Assembly: GCA_027579435.1 (NCBI GenBank)
Contig: JANBPK010000717.1
Span: forward strand, 210,167-274,166
DNA from: Candolleomyces eurysporus
Taxonomy: Eukaryota > Basidiomycota > Agaricomycetes > Agaricales > Psathyrellaceae
Length of the DNA stretch: 64,000 bases
Direction of reading: 5' to 3'
The position numbers and the translations under genes were made by a program. The notes beneath the pieces are model-generated. The model had not been told where the DNA came from. It ran no database searches and saw only the letters and a program-made list of their open reading frames with translations. Shown here piece after piece: positions 31,623 to 42,507 of this stretch (its first letter is position 1; every line of letters begins with the position of its first letter).

Positions 31623-33295
31623 ATGGACGAGTCTCTGGAACTACCGAACGCACATGTGAGGTCATTAGCAGATAGCCTTCAAGAAGATAATGAACAATCC
31701 TCCGACGAAGAGGACGGTGGTTTGGACTGGACGAAACTTCTGTACGAACTCCTTCGCAAAGTCCATTATTTCAACTAATCCTTACCATGAAGCCCAGCAG
31801 GCCTCCGTCCAGTAATTCCCAAAAGAGGCGAAAAGGAGTATGAACCCAGGATGGCCGGTGGTTCAAATCTTCAGGTCCACGTCCTCGAACGCTCGCGCGC
31901 AGCAATGTTCGAAACCCTGAAGGCAACTCGGACAACGTCCAGGTGAGTGGGAACGATAAACTACGATTAATCACAGCTGAGGATTTGCGTTATAGCAAGG
32001 TGATCAGCTATGGAATATGGTATCCCGACTTGTCGCGTGTAGAAGTGACCATCGCGAGGGGTAATCATTCCTCGTCCATGGGTCATTCAGCGCCCCGATC
32101 TGTGGTGGATGAAGATGGAGTGGAACATCCACAGAAGAGACTGGAATTACTTCCTGAAGAAGCGATCTATCTTATTGAGCGAGGAACGATGTTTTGTTGG
32201 AAGGAATTGGGCATACGGCTGGAGGGTTTAGGCGGAGTACCCATGACGGTGCAACAAGCCTATAGTGAAATGATTGGCAGAGAAGACCTGACATTAGAGA
32301 AATTCCAGGTGCGCCTTATTCTTCAAGAAATTATTCTCTGTTCCTTTATTGAAATGGCAAAGTAGGTCTACTCCTACCTAAAGCGTTTAGGATATGTTGT
32401 GACTCGAACTCGGCCTCCCAACGAACATTACCCCGTCGCGGCGCAATTCCTTCCCGACACTCCCCAAACTTCTATCCTTGGCTACTTGAAGCGTTTCATA
32501 GGAGGTTTAACGGCAAGCCTTGTTGCAGTATTCAATAGATTTGACTGGTGGCACCCTCTCCGAATCAATAGATTCTGCCTTTCGAACAAGACATATGGTA
32601 TGAGTGTCCTTATTAGCGTTGGTGTGACAATCCCTGATATGTCGCAGGCTCTTTGTACCGATCCATGCGGTTTATCCGCAGTGGCCACTCAGACCCGTTG
32701 AATAGCAGATGTCCACCGCCACCATCGAGTCCATACCAGATTTTCTACAACCTGTATAAGCCCTCAACGCCATTCAAAAAGTCGGATCCTCCACCTCCCG
32801 ACTTCCAGATAGTTGTCGTCAAGTAAGCCACTCGCCGAACCCTCCATTAACGCATACTCACATCTCACTTACAGCGCAAGGACGACACCTATGCCCACAC
32901 TCCAAGAATTATCAGATCTATTCGGTGTCCTACCGGAACTCCCGCCACCATTACCACGTCAAAAACGCCCCGCGAATAATGCCCAAGAACAATCTAAGCC
33001 GAACGAACCGGCAAAGGCTGCTTCACCCGCCCCCACCACTGAACAGTCTCAGCCGAACGAACCGGAAAAGGCTGCTTCACCAGCCCTTTCACCCACCACC
33101 ACTGAACAGTCTTTCCTCCGTCGCCTCTTCCCTTGGGCATTCCTAACTCTGCAAGCCACAAAGGAGCGAAAAGTCAACCCGTTCATGGCACTCAAGGCGG
33201 GTAAAAAGATGATCATCATCGCCGCTGTCGATTCGGGCAATATCAGTTTCTTCAGGTTCAGTGAAGGAGCATTTTGCGAGTGGCCCATGGCCTAA
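31623..33295 (+). CDS. SEN54: tRNA-splicing endonuclease subunit Sen54
   Basis: Non-catalytic subunit of the nuclear/mitochondrial-surface tRNA intron endonuclease. Exons fit as 31623-31741, 31793-31942, 31996-32308, 32366 to about 32590, then two more. Exon 1 encodes an acidic lead ending DWTKLL. Exon 2 reads PVIPKRGEKEYEP and ERSRAAMFETL, the Sen54 N-terminal signature. Exon 3 has GIWYPDLSRVEV, MGHSAPR, LELLPEEAIYLIERGTM and GVPMTVQQAYSEM, with LTLEKFQ. Exon 4 continues VYSYLKRLGYVVTRTRPP, the fold's conserved end. The last exon carries a two-copy repeat (about 32985-33110) and KERKVNPFMALKAGKK. The stop is at 33295. All short introns have GT-AG borders. It would be needed to remove the intron of the tRNA-Ala at 9.0 kb. 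Confidence 0.93.
32990..33112 (+). repeat. two-copy coding repeat in Sen54
   Basis: Two imperfect units of about 60 bp encode KPNEPAKAASPAPTTEQS and QPNEPEKAASPALSPTTTEQ. They make a Pro/Glu/Ala linker inserted before the last conserved segment, probably disordered. Confidence 0.85.
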
Positions 33296-33892
33296 AGTTC
33301 GTATGGGATCGTGGGAGATCACTTTGGCGTGAATCTGACGATGTCTCTACTACATCAGTCGACATCCGTATCGCTACCTCAGGCCTCAGGCCTCATCCTC
33401 TATCCCTCTCGCGATGTACGAAGTTTCAACGATCGGTAAACGATCGCCTCGATCAACGGCAAGTCGGATTCGAATAGAAGGCCGAAACGCATAGATTAAC
33501 TATTATTTCGTCACCGGTTTGCTGTCGGAGTCGGACGTCGACGTTGGACTGTTGTCTTCACTCGGAAGAAAGTCAGAGATCGGTCAAAAGATGTATATAC
33601 CAAGTGGTCGAACATTGGAATACATGGAGTGCTCTATGTACTCGTACTGGAAACAAAGCAATCACATGTGACTCGATACATAAAGAGGCGGAAAAGCAAA
33701 TGCAAAAGGGAGAAAGGTAGATACCAAGTGGTCGAACAGTAGAATACATGAAATGCGATATGGGAATGCAATCAAGCAAGGACATGCATCTTGGTACATA
33801 AATAGATGGAAAAGTGAGCGCAGAAAGAGGGGAAATGTGTGATCAAGTACATGAGATGCCGTATGTACTGTAAATAAGGTACCTGGGAGCGC
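33296..33892. other. convergent 3' flanks of Sen54 and FunK1 A
   Basis: From about 33440 rightward the sequence recurs at 38600-39137 in the same orientation, so the duplication starts about 145 bp after the Sen54 stop. Short AT-rich motifs with 'tggtacataaa-agatg' repeat several times within each copy. No gene seen. Confidence 0.6.
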
Positions 33893-36815
33893 CTAATCGG
33901 TCTTAACGAACACTCGATCCTCTTCCCTGATATCCTCCTCCTTCACGGTCCAGCTCATCCAGTCCCATTCCTCGCCGTCGGGTCGCTTAGGACAAGACAG
34001 TCCGCCTTCGATCATCTCCAGGTTGATTTTGTCAGAGTACTCCAAGGTTCCCTTGTTGAAGACCTGTTGCTGACGCCCTTTCCAGTTCTCGAGGAGGGTT
34101 ATCAACGGACGCCAAAGATGCTCTGAACCCGGTCGATAATTTGCTGGAAGCACTCTAGTGTGGGCCTTATCTACCCATCCTCCCTTCACTAATCCCACTT
34201 GGATGTATGACCCTTCCCGCCAGTTGTCCATGCCTTGAGTGACATACCACGCGAGGCACCAGATAACGGACTCCGCATCATGTGCGCACCGGCGTTGGAT
34301 CGTTTCGCCAGGCTCAGCTCCGAGCAGCACTAAGGACATGAACGGTTTTGTTCCTGTTCGCTCGAACCCTTGCTTTGTAGGAGATTGTTGACCCGGAGTC
34401 ATGATCGCGGCAAGATCGAAGTCGTTGACGACTCCGTAAGTGCCGTTACCGGTGTTTCTGACCATGAGATTCCAATAGCTGATGTCACCATGGGCAATTC
34501 CGATTTGCCAGAGAAGGTAATGACCTGCAGCGTTCGGTGAGAAACGTGATTGGCGGCGATGAAGTTGGAGCGGAACACTTACAGCGAATGATCTCCCACA
34601 GCCTCGCTACAATATCAGTTGGCTTGACTGTATCCAAGCTATGAAGCTTCTGCGAGAGCATGAAAGAAGGAACTCGAGCGCCGTCCTTGTTGATATCAAG
34701 GAGTTCGCGTATAAAACCGGTGGAGAACAGAAGGTCGCTCTTGGAGTGTTTGATATCTGGAAGGTGATTTAGAACGTCTCCGGCACGTTCCTTGAGGTAG
34801 TACTTCGCCCTCTCCTTAGCCGTTTCGATGATGTGTGCTTCGTTGTCGCGAGTTTCCTCTCTCCATGAAAGTTTAAAGAAAAGGTCCTCACTGCGCTTGA
34901 GTGCGGGTTCCTTTTTCCCAACGACTCTTCGAGTGCGATGGGTCGCAGCGGGAGCAGGTTCAGCGGGGTCACCTGGAACAAGTGGAGTCGCGACTACAAG
35001 GCGCCGACCCTTCATTTCCCAGCCCGAACGGGCGTGATCAGGAAGGGCGTACTCGAGGTCTTTGCCATCAACCTTCCCTTGCAGAGTCCACCCAGCGTTT
35101 CCTCGCATTTGCTTCCCGAAGCGCTGGAAAAGGAGGATCATAACAACCAGAAGCGGTAGCTGAGCAATAATATCAATGGACTCTGTTCCGATACAGCCTT
35201 GCGCGTCGTGCCAGCGAAGGGAAAGCCGTTCATCTAAACCCGAAATTGAGCCTCTCTATCTGTGGAATGGATAAGGAAAGACTCACCCTCAAGAAGCATT
35301 ACAATAGCATGTGTGCGGTCCCATTTTGAGCGCAATAGCTCAACACCATAGAATCCACACTGCATGGCGGGATTGAGAGTTGGGGCGGAGGCGGATGAAC
35401 CGTTTCCATTGCCTCCACTAGGTACGTTGCTTCCGCCGTTTCCAGTCGGTGTGTTGCTTCTACTGCCCCCGCTGTTTCCACTACGCCCCTTGTTCCCATT
35501 GCTTTGACTACGCCCCCTACTCCCACTGCTTTTACTGCGTCCCTTGCTCCCGCTGCTGCTACCGGACTTGTGCTTCTTTCTACCTTTTGCTTCGTGATCG
35601 TCTTCACGGGGACGCTTCTGACCGTTGTTAGGAGTACCTTCGGACATGAGATCAACATGTCGCTTCTGAAGCGCCGCCTTTCCGTCCGATTTAGCTTCCA
35701 ACAAAGCTGTTTTGTCTACCAAAAAGGGTGAGGAAAATGGAGACAGAGAGATTTATGAGACTTACCGGGATCGAGAACGTTCTCGACCGTGAATCCACCC
35801 GTCTGTTCAAGGAATGCAAGGTGCAACTCTCTAAGTATGTGGTATGCTTTCAACTCCCAACAATGAGAGATATCGTCCCACGATGTTTTATCGGTTGGTG
35901 AGGCTTTGTCGCGTGCATCCTTGAGTTCTTTCAGCCTGTGCCCTACTACATTGATCCAGTCATCCAGTTCGAAGTGTTGATTTTCCGGCATGAGCTTTCG
36001 AAGGTACGCAATCTTCGGGTCGAAGATGTCGGGTTTCCGTTCCGTGCATTGGGGTGCATCCTTCGATAGCCTAAGGCTGGGATCATCGACACCCGAGGCA
36101 GATACATCGGCGGATTTGATGATAAAGGGGTCGTTGACCATGAAGACGAAATCGTTGGAGGCCTCAAGCTCTCCAATGCGAGAGGCTTGAAAATCGGAGA
36201 GGATGCTATTGAGTCCAAGAACAAGGGGCTGGTACCGCTGGGTCTCTGACTTGGTGCGAAAGCTGTGTCCAATTCGTAAGGATCCGTGTCTATGCTACAG
36301 AGATGATGAAACTTACGCTTTTCTAAGATTCTCCTTAAGGTAGGCGGAGCGCGTTGGATCGTTGCAGAACTTGATTGCACTTTCTAACATGGCAGTGAAG
36401 TGACGTTCCGACCAATCTTGTGGGGTATCTGGGTCCTGAAGTGCCTCATTTTCGTGAGTTTGACGAGAAGCCTTGCGTTTAGGCTCGATCTCTCGCTGGT
36501 ACTGCAGCGCTAGCAGTGCCTTAAGCATGGGCACGAATTCAACGATAGGAGTTTTCTGAAGGTCCTGCTCAAGGGGCATCATAAGGGATTGTTTGTCGCT
36601 AAGCCATAATTTAGTATAAAGTCAAAGAAAAATATCGAGTACGACACGCACGTTGATATAACGCCAGCCCTGGAGTCCGCCGCGGTGCCTGGCTTGAAAG
36701 GTGTCGAATTGGCTGAGGGAAAGGGAGAATTGGCTTTTGGAGGAGGTGTTTTCTCTTTTACAGGGGGATTTCCTTTGGGAGGAGGCGTCTTCTCTCTGTG
36801 TGTCTCAGGCGACAT
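33893..36815 (-). CDS. FunK1-type fungal protein kinase (copy A, full length)
   Basis: Member of the fungal-specific FunK1 kinase family, expanded in multicellular basidiomycetes. Start at 36815 with a TPPPK-rich lead. Exons then give FVPMLKALLALQYQREIEP, CNDPTRSAYLKENLR, ISHCWELKAYHILRELHLAF, a Ser/Gly/Lys-rich disordered stretch (35395-35585), QCGFYGVELLRSKWDRTHAI, SLRWHDAQGCIG and LLFQRFGKQMRGNAGW. The kinase core shows DLFFKLSWREE with the likely ATP lysine, AHIIETAKERAKYYL, and HYLLWQIGIAHGDISYWNLM, a catalytic loop of HGD instead of HRD, with the metal Asn. DFDLA replaces DFG, which is usual for FunK1. The tail has ERTGTKPFMS, AESVIWCLAWYVTQG and KRPDGEEWDWMSW; stop at 33893. All catalytic residues are present, so it is probably active. 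Substrate unknown. Confidence 0.88.
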
Positions 36816-37060
36816 GGTGGTGGCACTGGAGAAAGGTTACAGTCGAGTTCGAGATGAAGTGCCCCTTAAATATTAAGTGGCCGCGTTTCTTGCACGTGAC
36901 CGCGCTCCGCTCACCTTCCTGATTCGGCCTACAATGGCCACGTGCAGCCGGAGGCGGACGTCGCGGAGGTTATACAATCACTTTCGGTTCAACGCCGGTC
37001 AGCCGCACCGGGACGCTGTGATTCGATGCATTCCGAGTTTCTTTGTCCTCAACGTTGAAC

Positions 37061-38132
37061 ATGTCTCTGCGTTACATTTCAGCCAGAGTTGCTCAGCAAG
37101 TGAGCTTCCCCATGCCAACGGGCTTAATGCCACCTACTGACGCCTCCATAGATTGATGAAGAGCTGATGAGCTCCGTCGGAGCCTTCAGTATCGACCAGG
37201 TACTGATTCGACCTGGGTTTAGACGGGAATGGCACCTGATTCTCATTCGATCGGCATGTACTTAGCTGATGGAGCTGGCTGGCCTGGCTTGTGCAAAGGT
37301 TTTAGCGACTGTCTATGCGAAAGATAGGTACCCCCGGGTGCTCGTCTGTTGTGGGCCGGGGAATCAAGGCGGCGATGGGCTGGTTGCAGCTCGACACCTA
37401 GGTTCGGTGCCTCACGACTGTACTCTCACATTGTTGATGACAATCCTCTAAGGCATGTTCGGGTACGAGCCTACCGTATACATGCCCAAGGTGCGTATCA
37501 CGCCAGGGGTTTAGACTGGTATTTTCTGAGTCGCACTTCAGCCGGGCTCCAAAGACATCTACAAGGTTCCTTTGGCTCTTACCTCCTTACTTCTTCATCC
37601 TGATATTCCTTTGTATGACAGCGACTAGAAAAACAATGCGAAAACATGGAAATTCCGATCCTCCCTCCTTCCAACGGTGTCGAGGATCTCCAAAACGCCT
37701 TGCAGTCCTCTGACGTCATTCTGGACGCCATCTTTGGTTTCTCATTCAAACCTCCCATCAGGACTCCATTCGACAAAGTCCTCCCATTGCTTACGGAGTC
37801 GAGACTGCCTATTGTCTCTGTTGACATTCCTTCCGGATGGGATGTGGAGAAAGGGAACGATCTTGGGGTGGGATTGAAGCCTGACGTCTTGGTTAGTCTG
37901 ACAGCACCAAAGGAGGGGGTGAAGGATTTCACCGGGAGGCATTTCCTGGGTGGAAGATTTGTCCCTAAGTGAGTACCTGTCTTTTCCTGCAGCGATGCCG
38001 ATGGCTGAACTGATGGCATGAATGCGGTGTAGGAGTCTAGAGAAGAAGTTTGAGTTAAACCTGCCTCCGTATCCCGGTGCTGACCAGATCGTTGAGTTGG
38101 ATTCTTGTCCCAAGCAAGCTCTCCACTTGTAG
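37061..38132 (+). CDS. NAXE: NAD(P)H-hydrate epimerase (NAXE)
   Basis: YjeF-N-domain enzyme that epimerises damaged R-NAD(P)HX to the S form, so that the ATP-dependent dehydratase can repair it; often mitochondrial. The start at 37061 gives [13 protein letters not shown], then exons [16 protein letters not shown] and [13 protein letters not shown], with [20 protein letters not shown], the phosphate-binding loop. A small exon gives [13 protein letters not shown], another PGSKDIYK. The long exon has [34 protein letters not shown] (active-site Asp and potassium site), [11 protein letters not shown] and HFLGGRFVP. The last exon ends QALHL, TAG at 38132. At least six introns with GT-AG ends fit. 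It lies in unit A; unit B retains only a gutted copy, so this is the working gene. Confidence 0.93.
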
Positions 38133-38499
38133 GTGGAGCGCCTTTATCTGTTTTCATTCATATTAGGCTACGAATTCGAGAGTCCATGCTGCAGACTTGT
38201 TCGATAACAGCTGGAGTAGTTCGGCATTCGAGATAAGGTGAATGATGGCNAAAAAAATGCGTGCAAGTTAGTCTTCAAGCTCTACTTGTAGAGAAGGGAA
38301 TCAATACATGCTATATCACCACTCCCTGCAGCTAAGTAATTCATGCCAAAGACATGGTCGGCCTCGCAGAATCCGAAGGTCGGCATCCGACGGATATAAG
38401 GAATCATAACTCGAGACTCAGGTTCATTCCGTCGTGGAATACCCAGCGTTGCCTTTACTTTCCTCCATGACTGCTGGTGGATCGAANCCTCCAAAAAAG
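38133..38499. other. intergenic region, duplicated
   Basis: Flank between NAXE and the carrier exon relic. It aligns with 42136-42507 in unit B. N bases at 38250 and 38487 lie in front of or near A runs. No gene seen. Confidence 0.6.
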
Positions 38500-38541
38500 A
38501 TAGCAGACAAACCCCAGCCATCTTTCGCTCAATCCCTCATC
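38500..38541 (+). pseudogene. relic of mitochondrial carrier exon 1, start codon lost
   Basis: These 42 bases match exon 1 of the carrier gene (42508-42549), including the GTAAGT donor at 38542, but the start ATG reads ATA. Carrier intron sequence continues to 38599 and then stops at the duplication junction. It cannot encode a protein. Confidence 0.88.
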
Positions 38542-39137
38542 GTAAGTGCTGATTATGCTCCCTCAACGTAGTGTTCCGAACCTTAATGATTGGCAAGGCA
38601 ACGATGGCCTCAATCAACGGCAAGTCGGATTCAAATAGAAGGTCGAAGCGCCTAGATCAGAGATTGTTTCGTCACTGGTTTGTTGTCGGAGTTGGACGTC
38701 GACGTTGGACTGTTGTCTTTACTCAGAAGAAAGTCAGAGATCGGTCAAAGGTGTATATACCAAGCGGTCGAACATTGGAATACTTGGGGTGGTATAGGTA
38801 CTCTTACTGTGGATAAAGCCACGGAGCTTGGTACATAAGTAGGTGAAAAACAAACTTATAGAGGGAAAACGCAGGTACAAAGTCGTCGAACACGGTAGCA
38901 CACGAAAATCTTTGCACCGAATTAAAGCAGCCGCATGTGTCTTGGTACATAAAGAGATGAAAAGCGGACGGGCCGGGAGAAAGTGAGAAGTGTATATACC
39001 AAGTGGTTGAGCATAGGAATATATGAAATGCGGTATGTAAAGACAATCAAGCAAGGACATGTATCTTGGTACGCACATAAATAGGTGATGAAGCAAGCAC
39101 AAAAAAGGGAAATAAGCACAAGTCGTGACTTCGAGAC

Positions 39138-41496
39138 TCACGCAATCGTAACCAACAACCGATCAACATCCCTGATATCCTCCTCCGTCACTTTCCACAC
39201 CATCCAATCCCATTCCTCGTCGGAAGATCGCTTAGGATAAGGTAACAATTCGTCGATGAGCTTCATGTTAGCTTGATCAGAGTACGGCGTCACATTTATG
39301 TTGACCATCTCCTGAAGGAGTTCCCATTGGATCAAAAACTTGATCAAGGGTGCCCAAAGATGCTCTGAACCCTTTCGATAGCCCTCGGGAAAAATATGGA
39401 GTTTTGCTCCCTTCCTCCATCGAGTCTTCGCCCCACCCACCAAGGCAAAAGAATTTTCATGCCAAGCTTTCACGCCTTGAGTGATATACCAGGCCAGACA
39501 CCAAATAACGGATTCCAGATCGTGAGAGCATCGGGGTTGAATCAGATCTTCAGGCGCGGCGAGGAGTAGTGTCAAGGCCATGAATGGCTTTGTTCCTGTT
39601 CGCTCGAATCCTGCCCTTGTAGGAGATTTATGGCCCGGACTCATGATGGTGGCAAGATCGAAATTATTGATCTCCTGTTTCCCAGTGGCTCCTGTGTGAT
39701 AACGAGAAGCGGAAGCAGGGACAAAAGGCTCATTTGGAACAAGAGGAGTCGCAGTCACAAGGCGTCGACCCCTCGTTTCCAAGCCTGAACGGGCGTGATC
39801 AGGAAGGGAGTATTCGAGGTTCTTTCCATCAACCTCCGCTTGCAGGGCCCACCCAGCATTCCCTCGCATGCGCTTCCCGAAGCGCTGAAACAGGACGATC
39901 ATAGCGACCAGTAGTGGTACTTGGGCCACAACATCGATGGAGGCAGTTCCGATGCAACCTTGTGAATCATGCCAGCGGAGGGAAAGCCGTTCGTCTAAAA
40001 ACGAAGTCAGCTTCGCTATCGCGGCGGAATGGAACAAATAGGGCTTACTATCAAGGAGAATTGCAATAGCATGTGTACTGTCCCAGCGTGAGCGCAATAA
40101 TTGTACACCGTAAAATCCGCACTGCAACTTGGGAGAGAGCTCGGCTGACGAGGATGAGGACGAAGCCACAGACGGGAAGCTTTCACTGTGCCCGGCACTT
40201 TCACTGGCTCTATTGTTCCCACTAGCCCCGTTACTTCCACTAGCACCGCTGTTACCGCTGCTTTCGTCAGGCTTGAACCTCTTTCTACCCTTTGCTTTGA
40301 CAGAGGCGCTAGGTAGCTCGTCTTCACGGGTGCGCTTCTGGCTTTTAGAAGTACTTTCGAATTGGAGTTCCACCCGTCGCTTATGTTGCGCACTTTTCCC
40401 CTTCCTTTTGGCTGCGCGCAAAGCGTCCTTCTCTATCAAATAGCATGAGATGATGTTAGACAGAAATTTCTCGAACTTACCGGGAGTAGTTAAAATGTTC
40501 TCTAAATCGAAAGTTTTGTCGAGCCACGCAATGTGTTCCTCGACAAGCGGTTTGCCGGACTTCAATTCCCAACAGTGAGTCACGTCGTTCCGCGATAATC
40601 TGGTACCTGGATAACCCTGTTTCGAGGCCTTCTGGCGTGCAGCCATAATTTTGTCGTGCTGGTGGCATATCATTTGAGCCCATTCATCAAGTCCAAAGTG
40701 CTCATTTTCCGGCATAAGCCCTTGAAGGTGCCGGATACTCGAGTCGAGGATGTCGGGTTTCCGTTTCGTGCTTCGAGTCGTGCTCTTCGATATAGTGAGA
40801 CTATCATCATCGTCGCCCGAAGCGGATACGTTTGCAGACCTGAGGGGAATAGGATCGTTGATCATGAAGACGAAATCGTTCGAGGCCTCGAGCTGTCCGA
40901 TGCGGACGTTCTGAAAATGGCAGAGGATGCTATTGAGTCCACGGACGATAGGACTGTATCGCTTAGTCTCTGATTTAGCGCGAAACCTATTAAGATGCAT
41001 GAGTATCCGTTGCCGTGATACTGTGACCATTGGGAAACCTACGCTTCTCTGAGACTATCCTTGAGGTCGGCGGAACGCTTTGGATCATTGCAGAACTGGA
41101 TGGCCTCTTTCAGCAAGGCGGAGTAGTGACGTTCTGCAAACTTGGCTGCATCTGACCCCTGAGACGCTCCCTTCTCTTTGGTTAGGGGGGATCTCTTAAG
41201 GTTAGGCTCTACCTCCCGCAGGTACTGCAGCGCTAACAACGCCTTAAGCATGCTGGGAAATTCAACAACAGGAGTACCCTCGAGATCCTGCTCAAGGAAT
41301 CTTATGTTTCCATCAATGTTGCTAAACCGGGGCAATTATTAAACACCTAACACTTATAAAATGCCACACGCACGTAGATGCAAACCTAGATCTGGAGTTC
41401 TGGGCGGTCCCTCTGCTGAATGGTGTCGAGTAAACTGGAGGAGGAGGATTAGCTTTGGGANGGGGGCGTCTTCTCTCTGTGTGCCTCAGACGGCAT
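39138..41496 (-). CDS. FunK1-like protein with catalytic core deleted in frame (copy B)
   Basis: Tandem paralogue of FunK1 A. The start at 41496 (MPSEAHREKTPPP) mirrors copy A; the N at 41461 sits in the following C/G run and shifts the frame. Conserved pieces follow: MLKALLALQYLREVEP, CNDPKRSADLKDSLREA, LNSILCHFQ, DVTHCWELKSGKPLVEEHIA, a Ser/Gly-rich spacer, QCGFYGVQLLRSRWDSTHAI, SLRWHDSQGCIG and LFQRFGKRMRGNAGW. Where A continues with the ATP-lysine strand, helix C and the HGD loop, B jumps from RYHTGATGKQEI to NNFDLATIM. About 170 residues and one intron are missing, yet the frame stays open through 39138. The tail (ERTGTKPFMALTLLLA, LESVIWCLAWYITQG, EEWDWMVWKV) is intact. It cannot be an active kinase. 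Confidence 0.82.
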
Positions 41497-41730
41497 GGTG
41501 GCGGCGGAGGTAGGTTATGGCGTAGATTCAAGATGAGGTGCCCCTTAAAAGTTAAGTGGTCGCGTTTCTTGCACATGACCGTAATATGCCAACCTTCCCG
41601 ATTTGGACCACAATGGCCAGGTGTAGTCGGAGGCTCGGAGCACAGAGGTTCTGCAGCAGCCGCTTTCGGAACGCTGGTCAACCGCATCGCATCAAGTCAC
41701 TGGGACGCTATGATTCGAAGCACGGAGTTT
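41497..41730. other. divergent spacer between FunK1 B and NAXE relic
   Basis: Aligns with 36816-37060 of unit A and shares the pieces CTTAAA-TTAAGTGG, CGCGTTTCTTGCAC and ATGACC-GCTC. It is the old divergent promoter of FunK1 and NAXE. Confidence 0.6.
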
Positions 41731-42135
41731 CTCAGCAAGTGAGCTCTTCCCTGTCGCTACCTACTGACGCCTCTATAGATAGATCAAGTGTTGATGAGCT
41801 CCGTCGGAGCCTTCAGTATTGACCAGGCATTGATTCGACCCGAGCTTAGGAGCTTAGAAGGGAATGGCCCTTGATGCTCGTTTCATTGATATGATAGTCG
41901 ATGGAACTTGCTGGTTTGGCTTGTGCCAAATTTTCTATCGACCCATTTCTTGGGTGGAAGATTTGTCCCAAAGTGAGTGTCTGTCTCTTCCTTCAGTAAC
42001 ACCGAGGGCCGAACTCATGGCGTGAATGCGATGTAGGAGTTTAGAGTAGAAGTTTGAGTTGAACTGCCTCCGTACCCCGGTGCTGATCAGATCATTGAGC
42101 TGCATTCTTGTCCCAAGCAAGCTCTCCACTTGTAG
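41731..42135 (+). pseudogene. NAXE pseudogene in unit B
   Basis: Retains CAGCAAGTGAGC at the end of NAXE exon 1, the exon with GATGAGCTCCGTCGGAGCC, the start of the [11 protein letters not shown] exon, and then jumps to HFLGGRFVP and the last exon ending at TAG 42135. The ATG exon lead and about 650 bp covering the GPGNQGGDG loop and active site are missing, and the last exon carries a one-base deletion and a TAG. It is non-functional. Confidence 0.9.
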
Positions 42136-42507
42136 GTGGAGCGCCTTATCTGTTTTCACTTGTAGTAGGCTACAAATCCAAGGCTCCACGTTGCCGCCGA
42201 CTTGTTCGACAACAACTGATGTAGTTTGGCATTCGAGATGAGGCGAAAAATGAAAAAAAAAAATGCGTACTTCTTCATCTCCAGGACAAATTAAAGATAA
42301 GGGGCTCATTCTATGCCATACTACCACTGCCCTGCAGCTAATCCTTGCCAAAGCTATGGCGGGCCTCGCAGAAAACGGATGTCGGCGTCCGACGGATATA
42401 AGGAACCCTAACCCGAGACTCAGGTTCATTCCGTCATCGAGACGGAATACTCAGCGCTCCCTTTGCTTTCCTCTACAACTGCTAGTTGGTTGAACCCTCC
42501 GAACAAG
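42136..42507. other. carrier gene upstream region (duplicated in unit A)
   Basis: Promoter and leader of the mitochondrial carrier, alignable with 38133-38499. It includes an A run at 42252-42262. The leader before the ATG contains a 'CCTCCGAACAAG' block. Confidence 0.5.

Larger units (their letters stand above)
33440..38599. repeat. segmental tandem duplication, unit A
   Basis: Contains the FunK1 A 3' flank, FunK1 A, NAXE, and the first 42 coding bases plus intron start of the mitochondrial carrier gene. It ends at a junction (about 38599/38600) where carrier intron sequence (ATGATTGGCAAGGCA) is fused to sequence found at 33440 (ACGATCGCCTCGATCAACGG). The same carrier sequence continues normally at 42608, so the junction is the scar of a head-to-tail duplication. 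Confidence 0.85.

Noticed and set aside
31850..31890. GTGGTTCAAATCTTC, a possible tRNA B box
   Set aside because: Part of Sen54 exon 2; no cloverleaf forms.
32015..32365. Sen54 exon 3 read as a longer exon through to 32365
   Set aside because: The open frame past 32308 lacks Sen54 similarity, while splicing at GTGCGC to GTAG restores FQ-VYSYLKRLGYVV.
33550..33880. Repeated TGGTACATAAA-type units suggesting a CRISPR-like or mobile array
   Set aside because: Units are irregular in spacing and sequence, the host is a fungus, and the whole block is simply the duplicated FunK1 3' flank.
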